This document shows, in pieces, positions 35,817 through 44,008 of a stretch of DNA of 64,000 nucleotides. Each line of letters opens with the position of its first letter. Position 1 is the stretch's first letter. Under the pieces are notes generated by a model. It made no database searches. It saw only the letters and a program-made list of their open reading frames with translations, and had not been told where the DNA came from. The translations under genes were made by a program, and so were the position numbers. Source of the stretch: Sphingobacteriia bacterium (GTDB taxonomy: Bacteria > Bacteroidota > Bacteroidia > Chitinophagales > Chitinophagaceae); contig JAFKLS010000016.1 of assembly GCA_017304675.1 (NCBI GenBank), forward strand, positions 248,001 through 312,000. The letters are read 5' to 3'.

Positions 35817-37082
35817 TTAGAAATTCGAATTTAATAAATTATAAAATCTATAAACATCTTCGAAGCTGCAATAGAGTGGAGCAGGAGCAACACGAATAAC
35901 ACCGGGTTCCCTGTAATCGATGATAATGCCGTTCTCAATCATCTTATCATGTATTTCTTTCCCTTTTTGTTTGAAATATAAACTCAATTGTGCGCCACGC
36001 TCTTCCGGATTGCTAGGAGTAATAATTTCAAAATCAATATGCGTTAGTTGATTCAATAAAAATTCCAGATAATTGGTAAGCTGAATACTTTTTTTACGAA
36101 GGTTTTCTATGCCTGCAGCATCAAAAATTTCTAAAGCTGCTTTCAAAGCAACCGTATTCATTACCTGTGCAGTGCTAATATTCCAACCACTTGCATTGGC
36201 TTTTGGAATAAACCCTTTTTCCATCTTAAAACGTATACTTTCTTCATTGCCCCACCAGCCGCCTAATCTTGGTGTATCAATATCCGAAGAATATTTTTCA
36301 TGCACATACAAACCACCAACAGCACCCGGACCACCATTCAAATATTTGTAATTGCACCAGCATGCAAAATCAACATTCCAATCATGCAACTGAATAGGAA
36401 TGTTTCCTGCAACGTGTGCAAGATCAAAACCACAAACTGCACCAACATGATGTGCAGCTTCTGTTATTTTTTGCATATTGAATAACTGGCCGGTATAATA
36501 ATTCATTCCACCAAACATAACTACGGCAATACTTTCAGTATGTTGTTGAATACTTGAAAGAATATCTTCTGTTCTTAAAATTTTTTCTCCTTCTCTCGGT
36601 GCTATTTCAATAATTACATCATCTGGATTCAATCCGAAATGTTTAGCCAGCGTTTCAATAGCATATTGGTCTGACGGAAAAGCTCCGGCTTCCATCATAA
36701 TTTTAAATCTTTCTTTTGTTGGCTTATAAAAACTCAACAACAATAAATGAAGATTAACAGTTAATGTATTCATCACTGTTACTTCATTTTCTTTAGCACC
36801 AACAATTCTTGATAACGACTTCTTCAAATATTCCTGATAATACAACCACGGATTTTTAGCTTTTCCGAAACCTAGGATAGCGAGATTTTTCCAATCATCT
36901 AATTCCTGCTGAACAGCAGCCTGAATATTTTTAGCTTGCAAGCCCAAAGAGTTTCCACAGAAATAAATAACATCTTTTCCGTTATATTGAGGGAAATGAA
37001 ATTGTTGTTTGAAGGAATAGAGCTGATCTGCTGTGTCTAATTGTTGTGCAAATTGTAAAGTGTTATCAAAATGGGTACTCAT
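35817..37082 (-). CDS. kynU: Kynureninase
   Basis: A 421-residue fold-type I PLP enzyme that cleaves kynurenine or 3-hydroxykynurenine to anthranilate or 3-hydroxyanthranilate plus alanine. Family motifs: VIYFCGNSLGLQAKN near residue 38, AGAFPSDQYAIETLAKHFG near 131, VCGFDLAHVAGNIPIQLHDW near 215, and the PLP lysine in CWCNYKYLNGGPGAVGGLY near 243. With tryptophan dioxygenase at 30.7 kb it supports a kynurenine route, either for NAD synthesis through quinolinate or for tryptophan breakdown. Confidence 0.95.
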   Translation of the reverse strand: MSTHFDNTLQFAQQLDTADQLYSFKQQFHFPQYNGKDVIYFCGNSLGLQAKNIQAAVQQELDDWKNLAILGFGKAKNPWLYYQEYLKKSLSRIVGAKENEVTVMNTLTVNLHLLLLSFYKPTKERFKIMMEAGAFPSDQYAIETLAKHFGLNPDDVIIEIAPREGEKILRTEDILSSIQQHTESIAVVMFGGMNYYTGQLFNMQKITEAAHHVGAVCGFDLAHVAGNIPIQLHDWNVDFACWCNYKYLNGGPGAVGGLYVHEKYSSDIDTPRLGGWWGNEESIRFKMEKGFIPKANASGWNISTAQVMNTVALKAALEIFDAAGIENLRKKSIQLTNYLEFLLNQLTHIDFEIITPSNPEERGAQLSLYFKQKGKEIHDKMIENGIIIDYREPGVIRVAPAPLYCSFEDVYRFYNLLNSNF

Positions 37083-37130
37083 GGCAAGAATTTGCTACAA
37101 AGTAAAGGATTGATAACACTTTCAGAGAAG

Positions 37131-37313
37131 TTAATTTTCTTTTTCGTCATCTTTAATTAGTGCTGCAATTTGTGTTGCCATTTCTTGTGTAACCGTTACA
37201 CCATGTACTTTTGTTGCATGTTCTGCCGCCTGTTGCAACACTTCTTCTGTTGTGTTTGCATGAATAACCGCTTTACAATCAAAGCCTGCATCTGTACAAT
37301 GTAATGTTTTCAT
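37131..37313 (-). CDS. DUF1059 small protein
   Basis: A 60-residue protein with the DUF1059 pattern: an N-terminal strand with two Cys (LHCTDAGFDCKAVIHANTTEE), then EVLQQAAEHATKVHGV and the closing helix. The Cys pair and the His residues may bind metal, but this is not shown for the family. It is 18 bases downstream of the DsrE-like gene on the same strand, so the two are probably co-transcribed, with the Crp/Fnr gene upstream. Confidence 0.85.
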   Translation of the reverse strand: MKTLHCTDAGFDCKAVIHANTTEEVLQQAAEHATKVHGVTVTQEMATQIAALIKDDEKEN

Positions 37314-37331
37314 GTTGTTTATTTTAATTGA

Positions 37332-37790
37332 TTAATAAGTGATGCTTTTATCGTTTTCTGCAATTAGTTTTACCAGCACATTGGGTAAAGCAAAACTTGC
37401 AGGTTTGTTAGTAATGTCTGTGTCGGTAACACCTCTTGCTTTGCTTGAGTTACCGGATAAGTAAAACTTACCACCACCTTTTACGATAACATCAAAATGT
37501 TCCCGCAGTTTGCCGGTACCTAATCCGCTTAAGTTATCCAATACATTATCACGAATTAATTGAACGGCATCGCCGGCTAAAAAAAGTGTAACTGCATTAC
37601 CTTCTTCAATGGCGGTCCTGGCCACGAGAAAGGCCAAGGCTGCTTTTGTTGGGTTTTCCGGCCCTGTAGTTACATGCACCAATAATTTCATTTTAGATGA
37701 GTTAGCTGAAGATGTTTGTGCCATCATGGTTGATTGAATTAATAAAGTGAATAGAAATAGGAAAAGCGCTTGCTTCAGGTTTTTATTCAT
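37332..37790 (-). CDS. DsrE-like protein, exported, without cysteines
   Basis: A 152-residue protein. The ATG at 37790 is chosen since it opens on a signal peptide (NKNLKQALFLFLFTLLIQST, ending ...MMAQ); an upstream in-frame ATG at 37856 adds 22 residues of unlikely sequence. The mature part has the DsrE/F fold: KLLVHVTTGPENPTKAALAF, then VTLFLAGDAVQLIRD. Where sulfur-relay members have a Cys (in the V-x-x-C-x-x-C/S-x-x-A-R-G area) this protein has KFYLSGNSSKARG. No Cys occurs in the mature chain, so persulfide transfer is unlikely. It is between a Crp/Fnr gene and DUF1059. Confidence 0.8.
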   Translation of the reverse strand: MNKNLKQALFLFLFTLLIQSTMMAQTSSANSSKMKLLVHVTTGPENPTKAALAFLVARTAIEEGNAVTLFLAGDAVQLIRDNVLDNLSGLGTGKLREHFDVIVKGGGKFYLSGNSSKARGVTDTDITNKPASFALPNVLVKLIAENDKSITY

Positions 37791-37883
37791 AACTGAAAAT
37801 TTTATAAAGCAAGAATAGCGCAGTATGCAGGAACAGGACGGTATCAAAAGATACAAAAAACAGATAGGGAATTGGTAAAGAAA

Positions 37884-38513
37884 CTATTTGATTTCTATCT
37901 GGCCTCTTAAAAGTTTCACTTTTTTTTCTCTTTCAAATTGTTTGAGGATGCGGGATATTACAACCCTTGTTGTACCTAATTCTTTGGCCAGTGTTTGATG
38001 CGAAATATCAATAATCCTGCTTTCTTCTATTAAACTTTTTCTTTTTAAATATTCCATTACCCGAACATTGATATGATCGAACACAACACCTTCAAACGTA
38101 TTGATCAGCTCATCGTACCTTTTTCTGAACATGGTAATGATATACTGGTTCCAGGAAGGAAATTGCAATTGCCATTCGGTTAAAAAATTTGCAGGAAATA
38201 TCAAAACTTCAGTTGGTTCCATCACAACGCCATGCGAAACACTTTTATTGTTGAAATAAGCAGCCGCCAGGCTCATAGTACAGGTTTCACCTGAACGAAC
38301 ATAATACAGCGAAACCTCCCTGTCTTCTTTTTGTTGAAACACACGAATGGAGCCTTTTAAAACAATCGGCAAAAAACGAACATATTGCCCCGTTTTTACA
38401 ATCACATCGCCTTTGTTAAATGCAAGGAGCTGCCCATGTTTAAGCAATGCTTCTTTTAGTTCGGGTTCTTTAAAAAGAGGAAGTTTTGAAAACAAAGGCT
38501 GGGGTGTTTCCAT
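37884..38513 (-). CDS. Crp/Fnr-family transcription regulator
   Basis: A 209-residue regulator with an N-terminal cyclic-nucleotide-binding-like beta-roll (residues about 20-115; FNKGDVIVKTGQYVRFLPIVLKG is split by the family's V-x-x-G-x-x-x-x motif) and a C-terminal winged helix (about 150-205; HQTLAKELGTTRVVISRILK). No Cys cluster is seen in the N-terminus, so an Fnr-type iron-sulfur sensor is unlikely. The cAMP-binding R/S residues of E. coli Crp are not clearly kept. It is 93 bases upstream of the DsrE-like gene and divergent from a nuclease gene. It may control the DsrE/DUF1059 pair. Confidence 0.88.
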   Translation of the reverse strand: METPQPLFSKLPLFKEPELKEALLKHGQLLAFNKGDVIVKTGQYVRFLPIVLKGSIRVFQQKEDREVSLYYVRSGETCTMSLAAAYFNNKSVSHGVVMEPTEVLIFPANFLTEWQLQFPSWNQYIITMFRKRYDELINTFEGVVFDHINVRVMEYLKRKSLIEESRIIDISHQTLAKELGTTRVVISRILKQFEREKKVKLLRGQIEIK

Positions 38514-38655
38514 AATTGGTTCGTTTACCCTTTAAAAATATTTCAAATACTGCAAAAAATAAAGCGGTGTTACTAAACGATTAACCGAAAATTATTCATC
38601 AAATGGAAACTGTTTCCCAATAAACTGCTTTCTTTGCTCTCTAAAAATTGTACGC

Positions 38656-39450
38656 ATGAAACCGCTGAAAAAAATTCTTTTCATTAGCTTATTTTTTGCT
38701 CTCCCGTTCAGTTCTATGGCCTGGGGATTATTAGGGCATAGGGTAGTAGCCGAAATTGCAGAAACTTATTTGTCTATAAATGCCAGGGAAAATGTAAAAA
38801 AGATACTTGGAGACTCCTCAATGGCCTTAAATGCCAATTGGGCAGATTTTATTAAGAGTGAGCCTTCTTACAAATATTTAGACTCCTGGCATTATGTAGA
38901 TTTTAAAGCCGGCATGAGCTGTGAAGATGTAAAAAAATACCTGGCTACCGATACGGCGACAGATGCATATGTTAAACTTAATTTTTTGATAAAAGAATTG
39001 AAAAACAAAAGCCTCGACAAAGAGAAAAAGAAAATGTATTTAAGGCTTTTAATACATATTGTAGGAGATATTCACCAACCCATGCATGCTGCGCATGAAG
39101 AAGATCTTGGCGGTAACAAAGTGTTTGTACAGTGGTTTGGCCAGAAAACAAATTTGCATAGCGTTTGGGATTCTAAGTTGATAGATGACCAACAATTAAG
39201 CTATACAGAATATGCTAAAGCCATTAATTATGTTAGCACTATACAAAAGCAAGCTTGGCAAAAAGAAAGTATTGCACAATGGATTTGCGATACACATGAA
39301 CTTTCAGAAAATATTTATGCAGGCATTAAAGAACCGGAACAAAAACTGAGCTACCGTTATATTTATGATAATATAGCTGTTGCCAATCAGCAACTGTTAA
39401 AAGGAGGGGTTCATTTAGCAGGCTTGTTAAACGAAATTTTCGGCAACTAA
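38656..39450 (+). CDS. S1/P1-type zinc nuclease
   Basis: A 264-residue secreted nuclease. The signal peptide ends ...SSMA, leaving Trp23 as the first mature residue, which in this family binds zinc through its amino group and backbone. Other ligands are in WGLLGHRVVAEIAE, LDSWHYVDF, LLIHIVGDIHQPMHAAHE and NLHSVWDSKLID. Such enzymes degrade single-stranded DNA and RNA and 3'-nucleotides and suit phosphate or nucleotide scavenging. A stem-loop with a T-run follows the gene. Confidence 0.93.
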   Translation: MKPLKKILFISLFFALPFSSMAWGLLGHRVVAEIAETYLSINARENVKKILGDSSMALNANWADFIKSEPSYKYLDSWHYVDFKAGMSCEDVKKYLATDTATDAYVKLNFLIKELKNKSLDKEKKKMYLRLLIHIVGDIHQPMHAAHEEDLGGNKVFVQWFGQKTNLHSVWDSKLIDDQQLSYTEYAKAINYVSTIQKQAWQKESIAQWICDTHELSENIYAGIKEPEQKLSYRYIYDNIAVANQQLLKGGVHLAGLLNEIFGN

Positions 39451-39467
39451 AATATTCTTAGATCCGT

Positions 39468-39528
39468 AACTGAACAGGTTGAATCTGGTATAGGTTTACC
39501 GGTAAGATCTGTTCAGTTTTTATTTTTT
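39468..39528 (+). terminator. Long-loop stem and T-run after the nuclease
   Basis: AACTGAACAG (39468-39477) and CTGTTCAGTT (39509-39518) form a perfect 10-bp stem with a 31-base loop, followed by TTTATTTTTTT. The loop contains GGTTTACCGG, which could fold further. It reads as the nuclease gene terminator and runs into the stop codon of the convergent MmcQ gene at 39520. Confidence 0.6.
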
Positions 39529-39843
39529 TGACTTTACAATACATTGGTAAGCCGAATGCAGGGCTTCCATTACAAATTCTTTTGAAACATTATCTAACGC
39601 AAATGTAGTAGCTCCTTTTGCTCCCCATTTATTCGGAACCGGGTAAATGTTCTCAATGTCCATTGCACAAAAGATATTTTGTTCGGCAGGCGTTAAAAAA
39701 ATATTGGCTGTATTATTGTTCGATAAATAAGTAGCAAACATTCTTTTCCCTGTTATTTTAAAACCAATCCTTTCAAAGTGCTTTACCTGCTCTGTAAAAG
39801 GAAAAGAAAGGGCCATTTCTATAAAATTTTTTTCGGTGATCAT
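39520..39843 (-). CDS. MmcQ/YjbR-family protein
   Basis: A 107-residue protein of the MmcQ/YjbR (CyaY-like fold) family. Visible marks: ALSFPFTEQVKHFERIGFKI, then GKRMFATYLSNNNTANIFLT, the PNKWGAKGATTFALDNVS segment and the helix EFVMEALHSAYQCIV. YjbR is often described as DNA-binding, but the physiological function is not clear. It follows the symporter gene on the same strand by 36 bases, so the two may be co-transcribed. Confidence 0.85.
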   Translation of the reverse strand: MITEKNFIEMALSFPFTEQVKHFERIGFKITGKRMFATYLSNNNTANIFLTPAEQNIFCAMDIENIYPVPNKWGAKGATTFALDNVSKEFVMEALHSAYQCIVKSKK

Positions 39844-39879
39844 TTGTTTTCTGATTTAAAGGTTATGGGTTGCAGATGA

Positions 39880-41103
39880 TCAGATTTGTCCCTTATTACA
39901 AAACTCATTCTCACTTTTTGCAATAACAATTGTGGCTACCCCGTTACCGATTAAATTTGTAATGGCTCTTGCTTCACTCATAAATTTATCCACTCCCAAA
40001 ACAAATGCAAGGCCCTCAACCGGTATGGTATGAATGGCAGAAAGTGTTGAAGCTAAAATAATAAACCCGCTTCCCGTAACGCCGGCAGCGCCTTTCGATG
40101 TAAGCATCAGTATCAACAAGATTGTTAGCAATTCTCCTAAGCTTAAATGTACATTGTATAATTGTGCAATGAATATGGTAGCCATTGAAAGATAGATGGA
40201 AGTGCCATCAAGATTAAAAGAATACCCTGTGGGGATAACCAGGCCTACCACAGATTTGCCGCAACCCATTTGCTCCAGCTTTTTTATAATACTTGGCATG
40301 GCAGATTCAGATGAAGAAGTACCCAATACCAGCAATAGTTCTTCTGTAATATTTTTCAGGTATCGTATAATAGAAAACCCGAAATATTGCATAACGCCTC
40401 CCAATACTATAAAAACGAATAGCCCCATAGTAAGATAAACACAGGCCATTAATTTGGCCAGCGGTATAAGAGTATGCAACCCGAATTTTCCAATTGTAAA
40501 AGCCATACCCCCAAAAGCACCAAACGGGGCCAGGTACATAACATATTTTAACCCTGTAAAAACATAGTGGGAAAGTTTATGCAAAAATTCCATTACCCTG
40601 ATTCTTTGCCTGGAATAACTTAATGCAATGCCAAAAAGAATAGAACATAATAATACCTGAAGGGTAAGGTTAGAATTAAAAAACTGTATCCAGTCAAAAC
40701 CAGTAGAAGGGCCCTTAGTGTATTTGCTTGCATCCTGAATAGATAAATGTGTTCTATCAATTTCACCCGGTTTAATAACCAATGCAACAATAATTCCAAT
40801 TGCAAGCGCAACTGTGGTAACCACTTCAAAATAAATTAGAGACTTTAATCCGATCTTACCCACCTTTTTCAGATTGCCCATACCGCTGATTCCTAAAGTA
40901 ATGGTTAAGAAAATAATGGGTGTGATGAATAGCTTAATCAGTTCAACAAAGCCTTTTCCTATCCATTCGGTTTTAACAGCAGTGGCAGGATAATAGTTGC
41001 CCAATAATATACCGGCAATAATAGCAATGAGCACATAAAAGGTTAAATGACTGGTAATTTGTTTCCACCTTTTTTTAAATGCAATAGTTGGTTGCTTGTT
41101 CAA
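39880..41103 (-). CDS. Dicarboxylate/amino acid:cation symporter (DAACS)
   Basis: A 407-residue glutamate/dicarboxylate transporter of the GltP/DctA family with eight membrane helices and two re-entrant loops. Hairpin 1 has the serine-rich LVLGTSSSESAMPSIIKKLEQ near residue 263 (S-S-S-E-S), helix 7 has SFNLDGTSIYLSMATIFIA (the N-x-D-G-T sodium motif), and hairpin 2 has TSKGAAGVTGSGFIILASTL. It imports acidic substrates with Na+ or H+. The only plausible start is a TTG at 41103; a stop lies upstream with no ATG between. It is divergent from the glutaryl-CoA dehydrogenase-like gene. Confidence 0.93.
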   Translation of the reverse strand: MNKQPTIAFKKRWKQITSHLTFYVLIAIIAGILLGNYYPATAVKTEWIGKGFVELIKLFITPIIFLTITLGISGMGNLKKVGKIGLKSLIYFEVVTTVALAIGIIVALVIKPGEIDRTHLSIQDASKYTKGPSTGFDWIQFFNSNLTLQVLLCSILFGIALSYSRQRIRVMEFLHKLSHYVFTGLKYVMYLAPFGAFGGMAFTIGKFGLHTLIPLAKLMACVYLTMGLFVFIVLGGVMQYFGFSIIRYLKNITEELLLVLGTSSSESAMPSIIKKLEQMGCGKSVVGLVIPTGYSFNLDGTSIYLSMATIFIAQLYNVHLSLGELLTILLILMLTSKGAAGVTGSGFIILASTLSAIHTIPVEGLAFVLGVDKFMSEARAITNLIGNGVATIVIAKSENEFCNKGQI

Positions 41104-41143
41104 TCGTGAAACTTTTGGTTGGCTTAAAATTAAAAATACAACT

Positions 41144-41176
41144 TTTGATTTCGGGTTACTCTAAATATTAAATTTG
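41144..41176 (+). promoter_or_regulatory. Predicted promoter of the acyl-CoA dehydrogenase gene
   Basis: TTTG (41144-41147), 21 bases, then TAAATTTG (41169-41176), which matches the TTTG/TAnnTTTG promoter form of Bacteroidota. It gives a leader of about 50 bases before the ATG at 41232. This is a consensus match only. Confidence 0.5.
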
Positions 41177-41231
41177 TTGGGTAACACTGGCAAGTAACCA
41201 ACACATTTATTACACTTAAAACCATCAATCA

Positions 41232-42416
41232 ATGGCTGCGAGAACAGATTTGTTTCAATCACCTGATTATTACTTGTTAGATGAACTGCTTACTGAAGAA
41301 CATTTAATGATTCGAGATGCGGTTCGCAATTATGTAAAAAAAGAGATTTCGCCTATTATAGAAGATTATGCACAACGGGCAGAATTTCCACAGCAGATTA
41401 TAAAACAAATGGGCGAATTAGGCTGTTTCGGCCCTACCGTTTCAACAAAATATGGTGGTGGAGGGTTAGATTACATTTCCTATGGTTTAATGATGCAGGA
41501 ATTAGAGCGTGGTGATAGCGGTGTTCGTTCAACAGCCAGCGTACAAGGCAGTTTGGTAATGTTTCCCATTTATGCATATGGCAGCGAAGAGCAAAAGCAA
41601 AAGTTCCTGCCAAAACTTGCAAGCGGCGAATGGTTGGGATGTTTCGGATTAACAGAACCTAATCATGGCAGCGATCCTTCAAGCATGTTAACGAATATAA
41701 AAGATGCAGGAGAATATGTTGTGTTGAACGGGGCAAAAATGTGGATCAGCAATGCACCGTTTGCACAGGTAGCAGTGGTATGGGCCAAAGATGAAGCAGG
41801 AGAAATTAGAGCTGTTATTGTTGAAAGAGGCATGGAAGGCTTTTCTACACCTACCACGCATGGCAAATGGAGCTTACGCGCCAGCGCAACAGGCGAATTG
41901 GTATTTGATCATGTAAAAATCCCGAAAGAAAATATTTTACCGGGTGTAAAAGGATTGAAAGGCCCGCTCAGTTGTTTAACCAAGGCACGCTATGGTATTG
42001 CCTGGGGTGCTATTGGGGCTGCAATGGATTGTTACGATACAGCGTTACGTTATGCCAAAGAAAGGGTTCAGTTTGGTAAACCTATTGCTGCCTTTCAGTT
42101 GCAACAAAAAAAATTAGCAGAAATGGTAACGGAAATTACCAAAGCACAATTATTGGTTTGGCGTTTAGGTGTATTAATGAACGAAGGGAAAGCAACACCG
42201 CAACAGGTGAGCATGGCTAAACGCAATAGTTGCGAAATAGCAACCAATATAGCCAGAGATGCCCGCCAGATATTAGGAGGAATGGGCATTACCGGCGAAT
42301 ACAGTATCATGCGCCACATGATGAACTTGGAAAGTGTAATCACTTACGAAGGCACACACGACATTCATTTACTGATCACCGGCATGGATATTACCGGGCT
42401 CAATGCATTTAAATAA
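41232..42416 (+). CDS. Acyl-CoA dehydrogenase, glutaryl-CoA dehydrogenase-like
   Basis: A 394-residue flavoenzyme of the acyl-CoA dehydrogenase family. The N-terminal helical domain starts LLTEEHLMIRDAVRNYVKKE. The FAD/substrate segment is GCFGLTEPNHGSDPSSMLTN near residue 138, and the C-domain has AKERVQFGKPIAAFQLQQKK and RDARQILGGMGITGEY. The last motif, ESVITYEGTHDIHLLITGMD, has the catalytic Glu in the place and context typical of glutaryl-CoA dehydrogenase. That enzyme oxidises and decarboxylates glutaryl-CoA from lysine or tryptophan breakdown to crotonyl-CoA. The tryptophan link to kynA/kynU is tempting but not proven. Confidence 0.9.
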   Translation: MAARTDLFQSPDYYLLDELLTEEHLMIRDAVRNYVKKEISPIIEDYAQRAEFPQQIIKQMGELGCFGPTVSTKYGGGGLDYISYGLMMQELERGDSGVRSTASVQGSLVMFPIYAYGSEEQKQKFLPKLASGEWLGCFGLTEPNHGSDPSSMLTNIKDAGEYVVLNGAKMWISNAPFAQVAVVWAKDEAGEIRAVIVERGMEGFSTPTTHGKWSLRASATGELVFDHVKIPKENILPGVKGLKGPLSCLTKARYGIAWGAIGAAMDCYDTALRYAKERVQFGKPIAAFQLQQKKLAEMVTEITKAQLLVWRLGVLMNEGKATPQQVSMAKRNSCEIATNIARDARQILGGMGITGEYSIMRHMMNLESVITYEGTHDIHLLITGMDITGLNAFK

Positions 42417-42417
42417 C

Positions 42418-42921
42418 ATGGTCTCAATTATTGAGTATAACAACGCATACCAGAGTAGCATTATAAACCTGATCTTGCATATTCAGCAAAATGAGTTTGG
42501 TGTGGAGGTAACATTGCAAGATCAACCCGATTTAATGGCAATAAACGACTTTTATAGAAAGGGGAAAGGGAATTTTTGGATTGCGGTTGAAAACGAAAAA
42601 TTACTGGGTACAGTTGGGTTGATTGATATGCAGGATGGTAACCTTGCATTACGTAAAATGTTTGTAGAAGCAAACAGCAGGGGAAAAGAAAAAAGTGTGG
42701 CTTTATTATTATTACAAACAGTGCTGGCCTGGTGCAAGCAAAAAGGGGTTAAGAATATTTATTTGGGTACGGTTGAAATATTGAAAGCTGCCCATCGCTT
42801 TTATGAGAAAAACGGTTTTGTAAAAATAGAAGCAGCCAATCTGCCGGTTAGCTTTCCACGTATGGCTGTAGATACCTTGTTTTATCAATATTCATTTGTT
42901 CAACAACAGCATAATAAGTAA
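42418..42921 (+). CDS. GNAT-family N-acetyltransferase
   Basis: A 167-residue acetyltransferase. The ATG at 42418, one base after the dehydrogenase stop, is preferred to an ATG at 42403 inside that gene. The GNAT fold is seen in FWIAVENEKLLGTVGLIDMQ (beta-strands 3-4), KMFVEANSRGKEKSVALLLL (acetyl-CoA loop, with R-G-K-x-x-x-x instead of R-x-x-G-x-G/A) and AAHRFYEKNGFVKIEA (C-terminal helix and strand). Its acceptor is unknown. Its TAA overlaps the ATG of aroK (TAATG), so translation of the two is coupled. Confidence 0.85.
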   Translation: MVSIIEYNNAYQSSIINLILHIQQNEFGVEVTLQDQPDLMAINDFYRKGKGNFWIAVENEKLLGTVGLIDMQDGNLALRKMFVEANSRGKEKSVALLLLQTVLAWCKQKGVKNIYLGTVEILKAAHRFYEKNGFVKIEAANLPVSFPRMAVDTLFYQYSFVQQQHNK

Positions 42922-43427
42922 TGAGATTATTTTTGATTGGTATGATGGGCAGTGGTAAATCGTATTGGGGAAGGCAACTGCATAAGCAGTTGAAAATTGA
43001 TTTTTTTGATCTTGACGAGTGCATTGAAAAAGAATTATGCATGCCTATTAGCGAAATTTTTTCAACAAAAGGGGAAGCTTACTTCAGGGATTATGAATCA
43101 GAAAAGCTGAAAACATTTAACCGTTACCATTCTTTTATCCTTGCTACGGGTGGAGGTACGCCCTGTTTTCATGAAAATATGGAATGGATGAATGCACATG
43201 GCATAACCGTTTGGTTAAACGAAACGGCTAACATATTAGCAGAGAGATTAAAGAAAGAAAAAGCGCATCGCCCTTTGGTGGCTTCGCTTTCTGATAATGC
43301 ATTGCAGGATTTTCTGGAACGGAAAATTGCTGAAAGAACACCCTTTTATGGCAAGGCAAAACTAATATTAGAAGGCTCTGCTATTTGCCTTGAACAACTG
43401 CTACAGGCAGCACAAACCGGGGGTTGA
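42921..43427 (+). CDS. aroK: Shikimate kinase
   Basis: A 168-residue P-loop kinase that makes shikimate 3-phosphate. Walker A is GMMGSGKS (residues 7-14). FFDLDECIEKELCMPISEIF holds the shikimate-binding Asp, AYFRDYESEKL the R-x-x-E motif, and ATGGGTPCF the G-G-G shikimate loop. LKKEKAHRPLVAS is the lid with R-P-L. The start ATG overlaps the GNAT stop. The pathway partner aroE is at 1.8 kb. Confidence 0.95.
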   Translation: MRLFLIGMMGSGKSYWGRQLHKQLKIDFFDLDECIEKELCMPISEIFSTKGEAYFRDYESEKLKTFNRYHSFILATGGGTPCFHENMEWMNAHGITVWLNETANILAERLKKEKAHRPLVASLSDNALQDFLERKIAERTPFYGKAKLILEGSAICLEQLLQAAQTGG

Positions 43428-43472
43428 TGGGCTACAAGCCAGTATTTTACACACTCTTAATCTGAAAATAAT

Positions 43473-43865
43473 ATGCATAAAAACTTTTTAAAAACCGCAT
43501 TTATAATAGGCGCTATTGGTATTGTATTGGGCGCATTTGGTGCCCATGCATTAAAAAAAATTTTTTCAGCTGAAAATTTAGCTACTTACGAAACAGCGGT
43601 TCGGTACCAGCTTTATCATGTATTTGCTTTAGCAATGGCTGGCATGCTATACAAAGAATTTAATAACAAATTCGTTTTACTGGCAGGTAAATTATTTATT
43701 GCAGGCATTGTTTTGTTTTCGGGTTCTTTGTACGTTTTGTGTTATTGCAAAGCCAATGGTTTAGAAAATTTATATTGGCTGGGCGCAGTTACACCTTTTG
43801 GCGGGCTGAGCTTTATATTAGGGTGGGGTATTCTGGCAAAAGGAATATACCAGGCTAACCGGTAG
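43473..43865 (+). CDS. DUF423 family membrane protein
   Basis: A 130-residue protein with four predicted membrane helices. The hallmark of the DUF423/YgdD family is present: GIVLGAFGAHALKKIFSAEN, then YETAVRYQLYHVFALAMAGM, with the conserved H-A-L and Y-x-x-x-H. GSLYVLCYCKANGLENLYWL and TPFGGLSFILGWGILA complete the fold. Small inner-membrane proteins of unknown role; no signal peptide. It ends 143 bases before ftsK, a region with DnaA-box-like sequences. Confidence 0.88.
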   Translation: MHKNFLKTAFIIGAIGIVLGAFGAHALKKIFSAENLATYETAVRYQLYHVFALAMAGMLYKEFNNKFVLLAGKLFIAGIVLFSGSLYVLCYCKANGLENLYWLGAVTPFGGLSFILGWGILAKGIYQANR

Positions 43866-43897
43866 TTCTAATTATTATTCTTTGTTGCCGCACAGAG

Positions 43898-43947
43898 TTA
43901 TCCACGCACAAGTGTGCGACGCAACCATAGCCGAAAAGTAATCCACA
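43898..43947. promoter_or_regulatory. DnaA-box-like sites and a palindrome upstream of ftsK
   Basis: TTATCCACG (43898-43906) and TAATCCACA (43939-43947) each differ by one base from the DnaA box TTATCCACA. Between them CGCACA-AG-TGTGCG (43905-43918) is a perfect 6-bp inverted repeat. They sit between DUF423 and ftsK. This could be a regulatory site for ftsK, or chance. Confidence 0.3.
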
Positions 43948-44008
43948 TGCAGGTTTCATAAACATTTCATGGCTTAGCTTACAATAATTTTGTATTGTAC
44001 CCGCAGCT

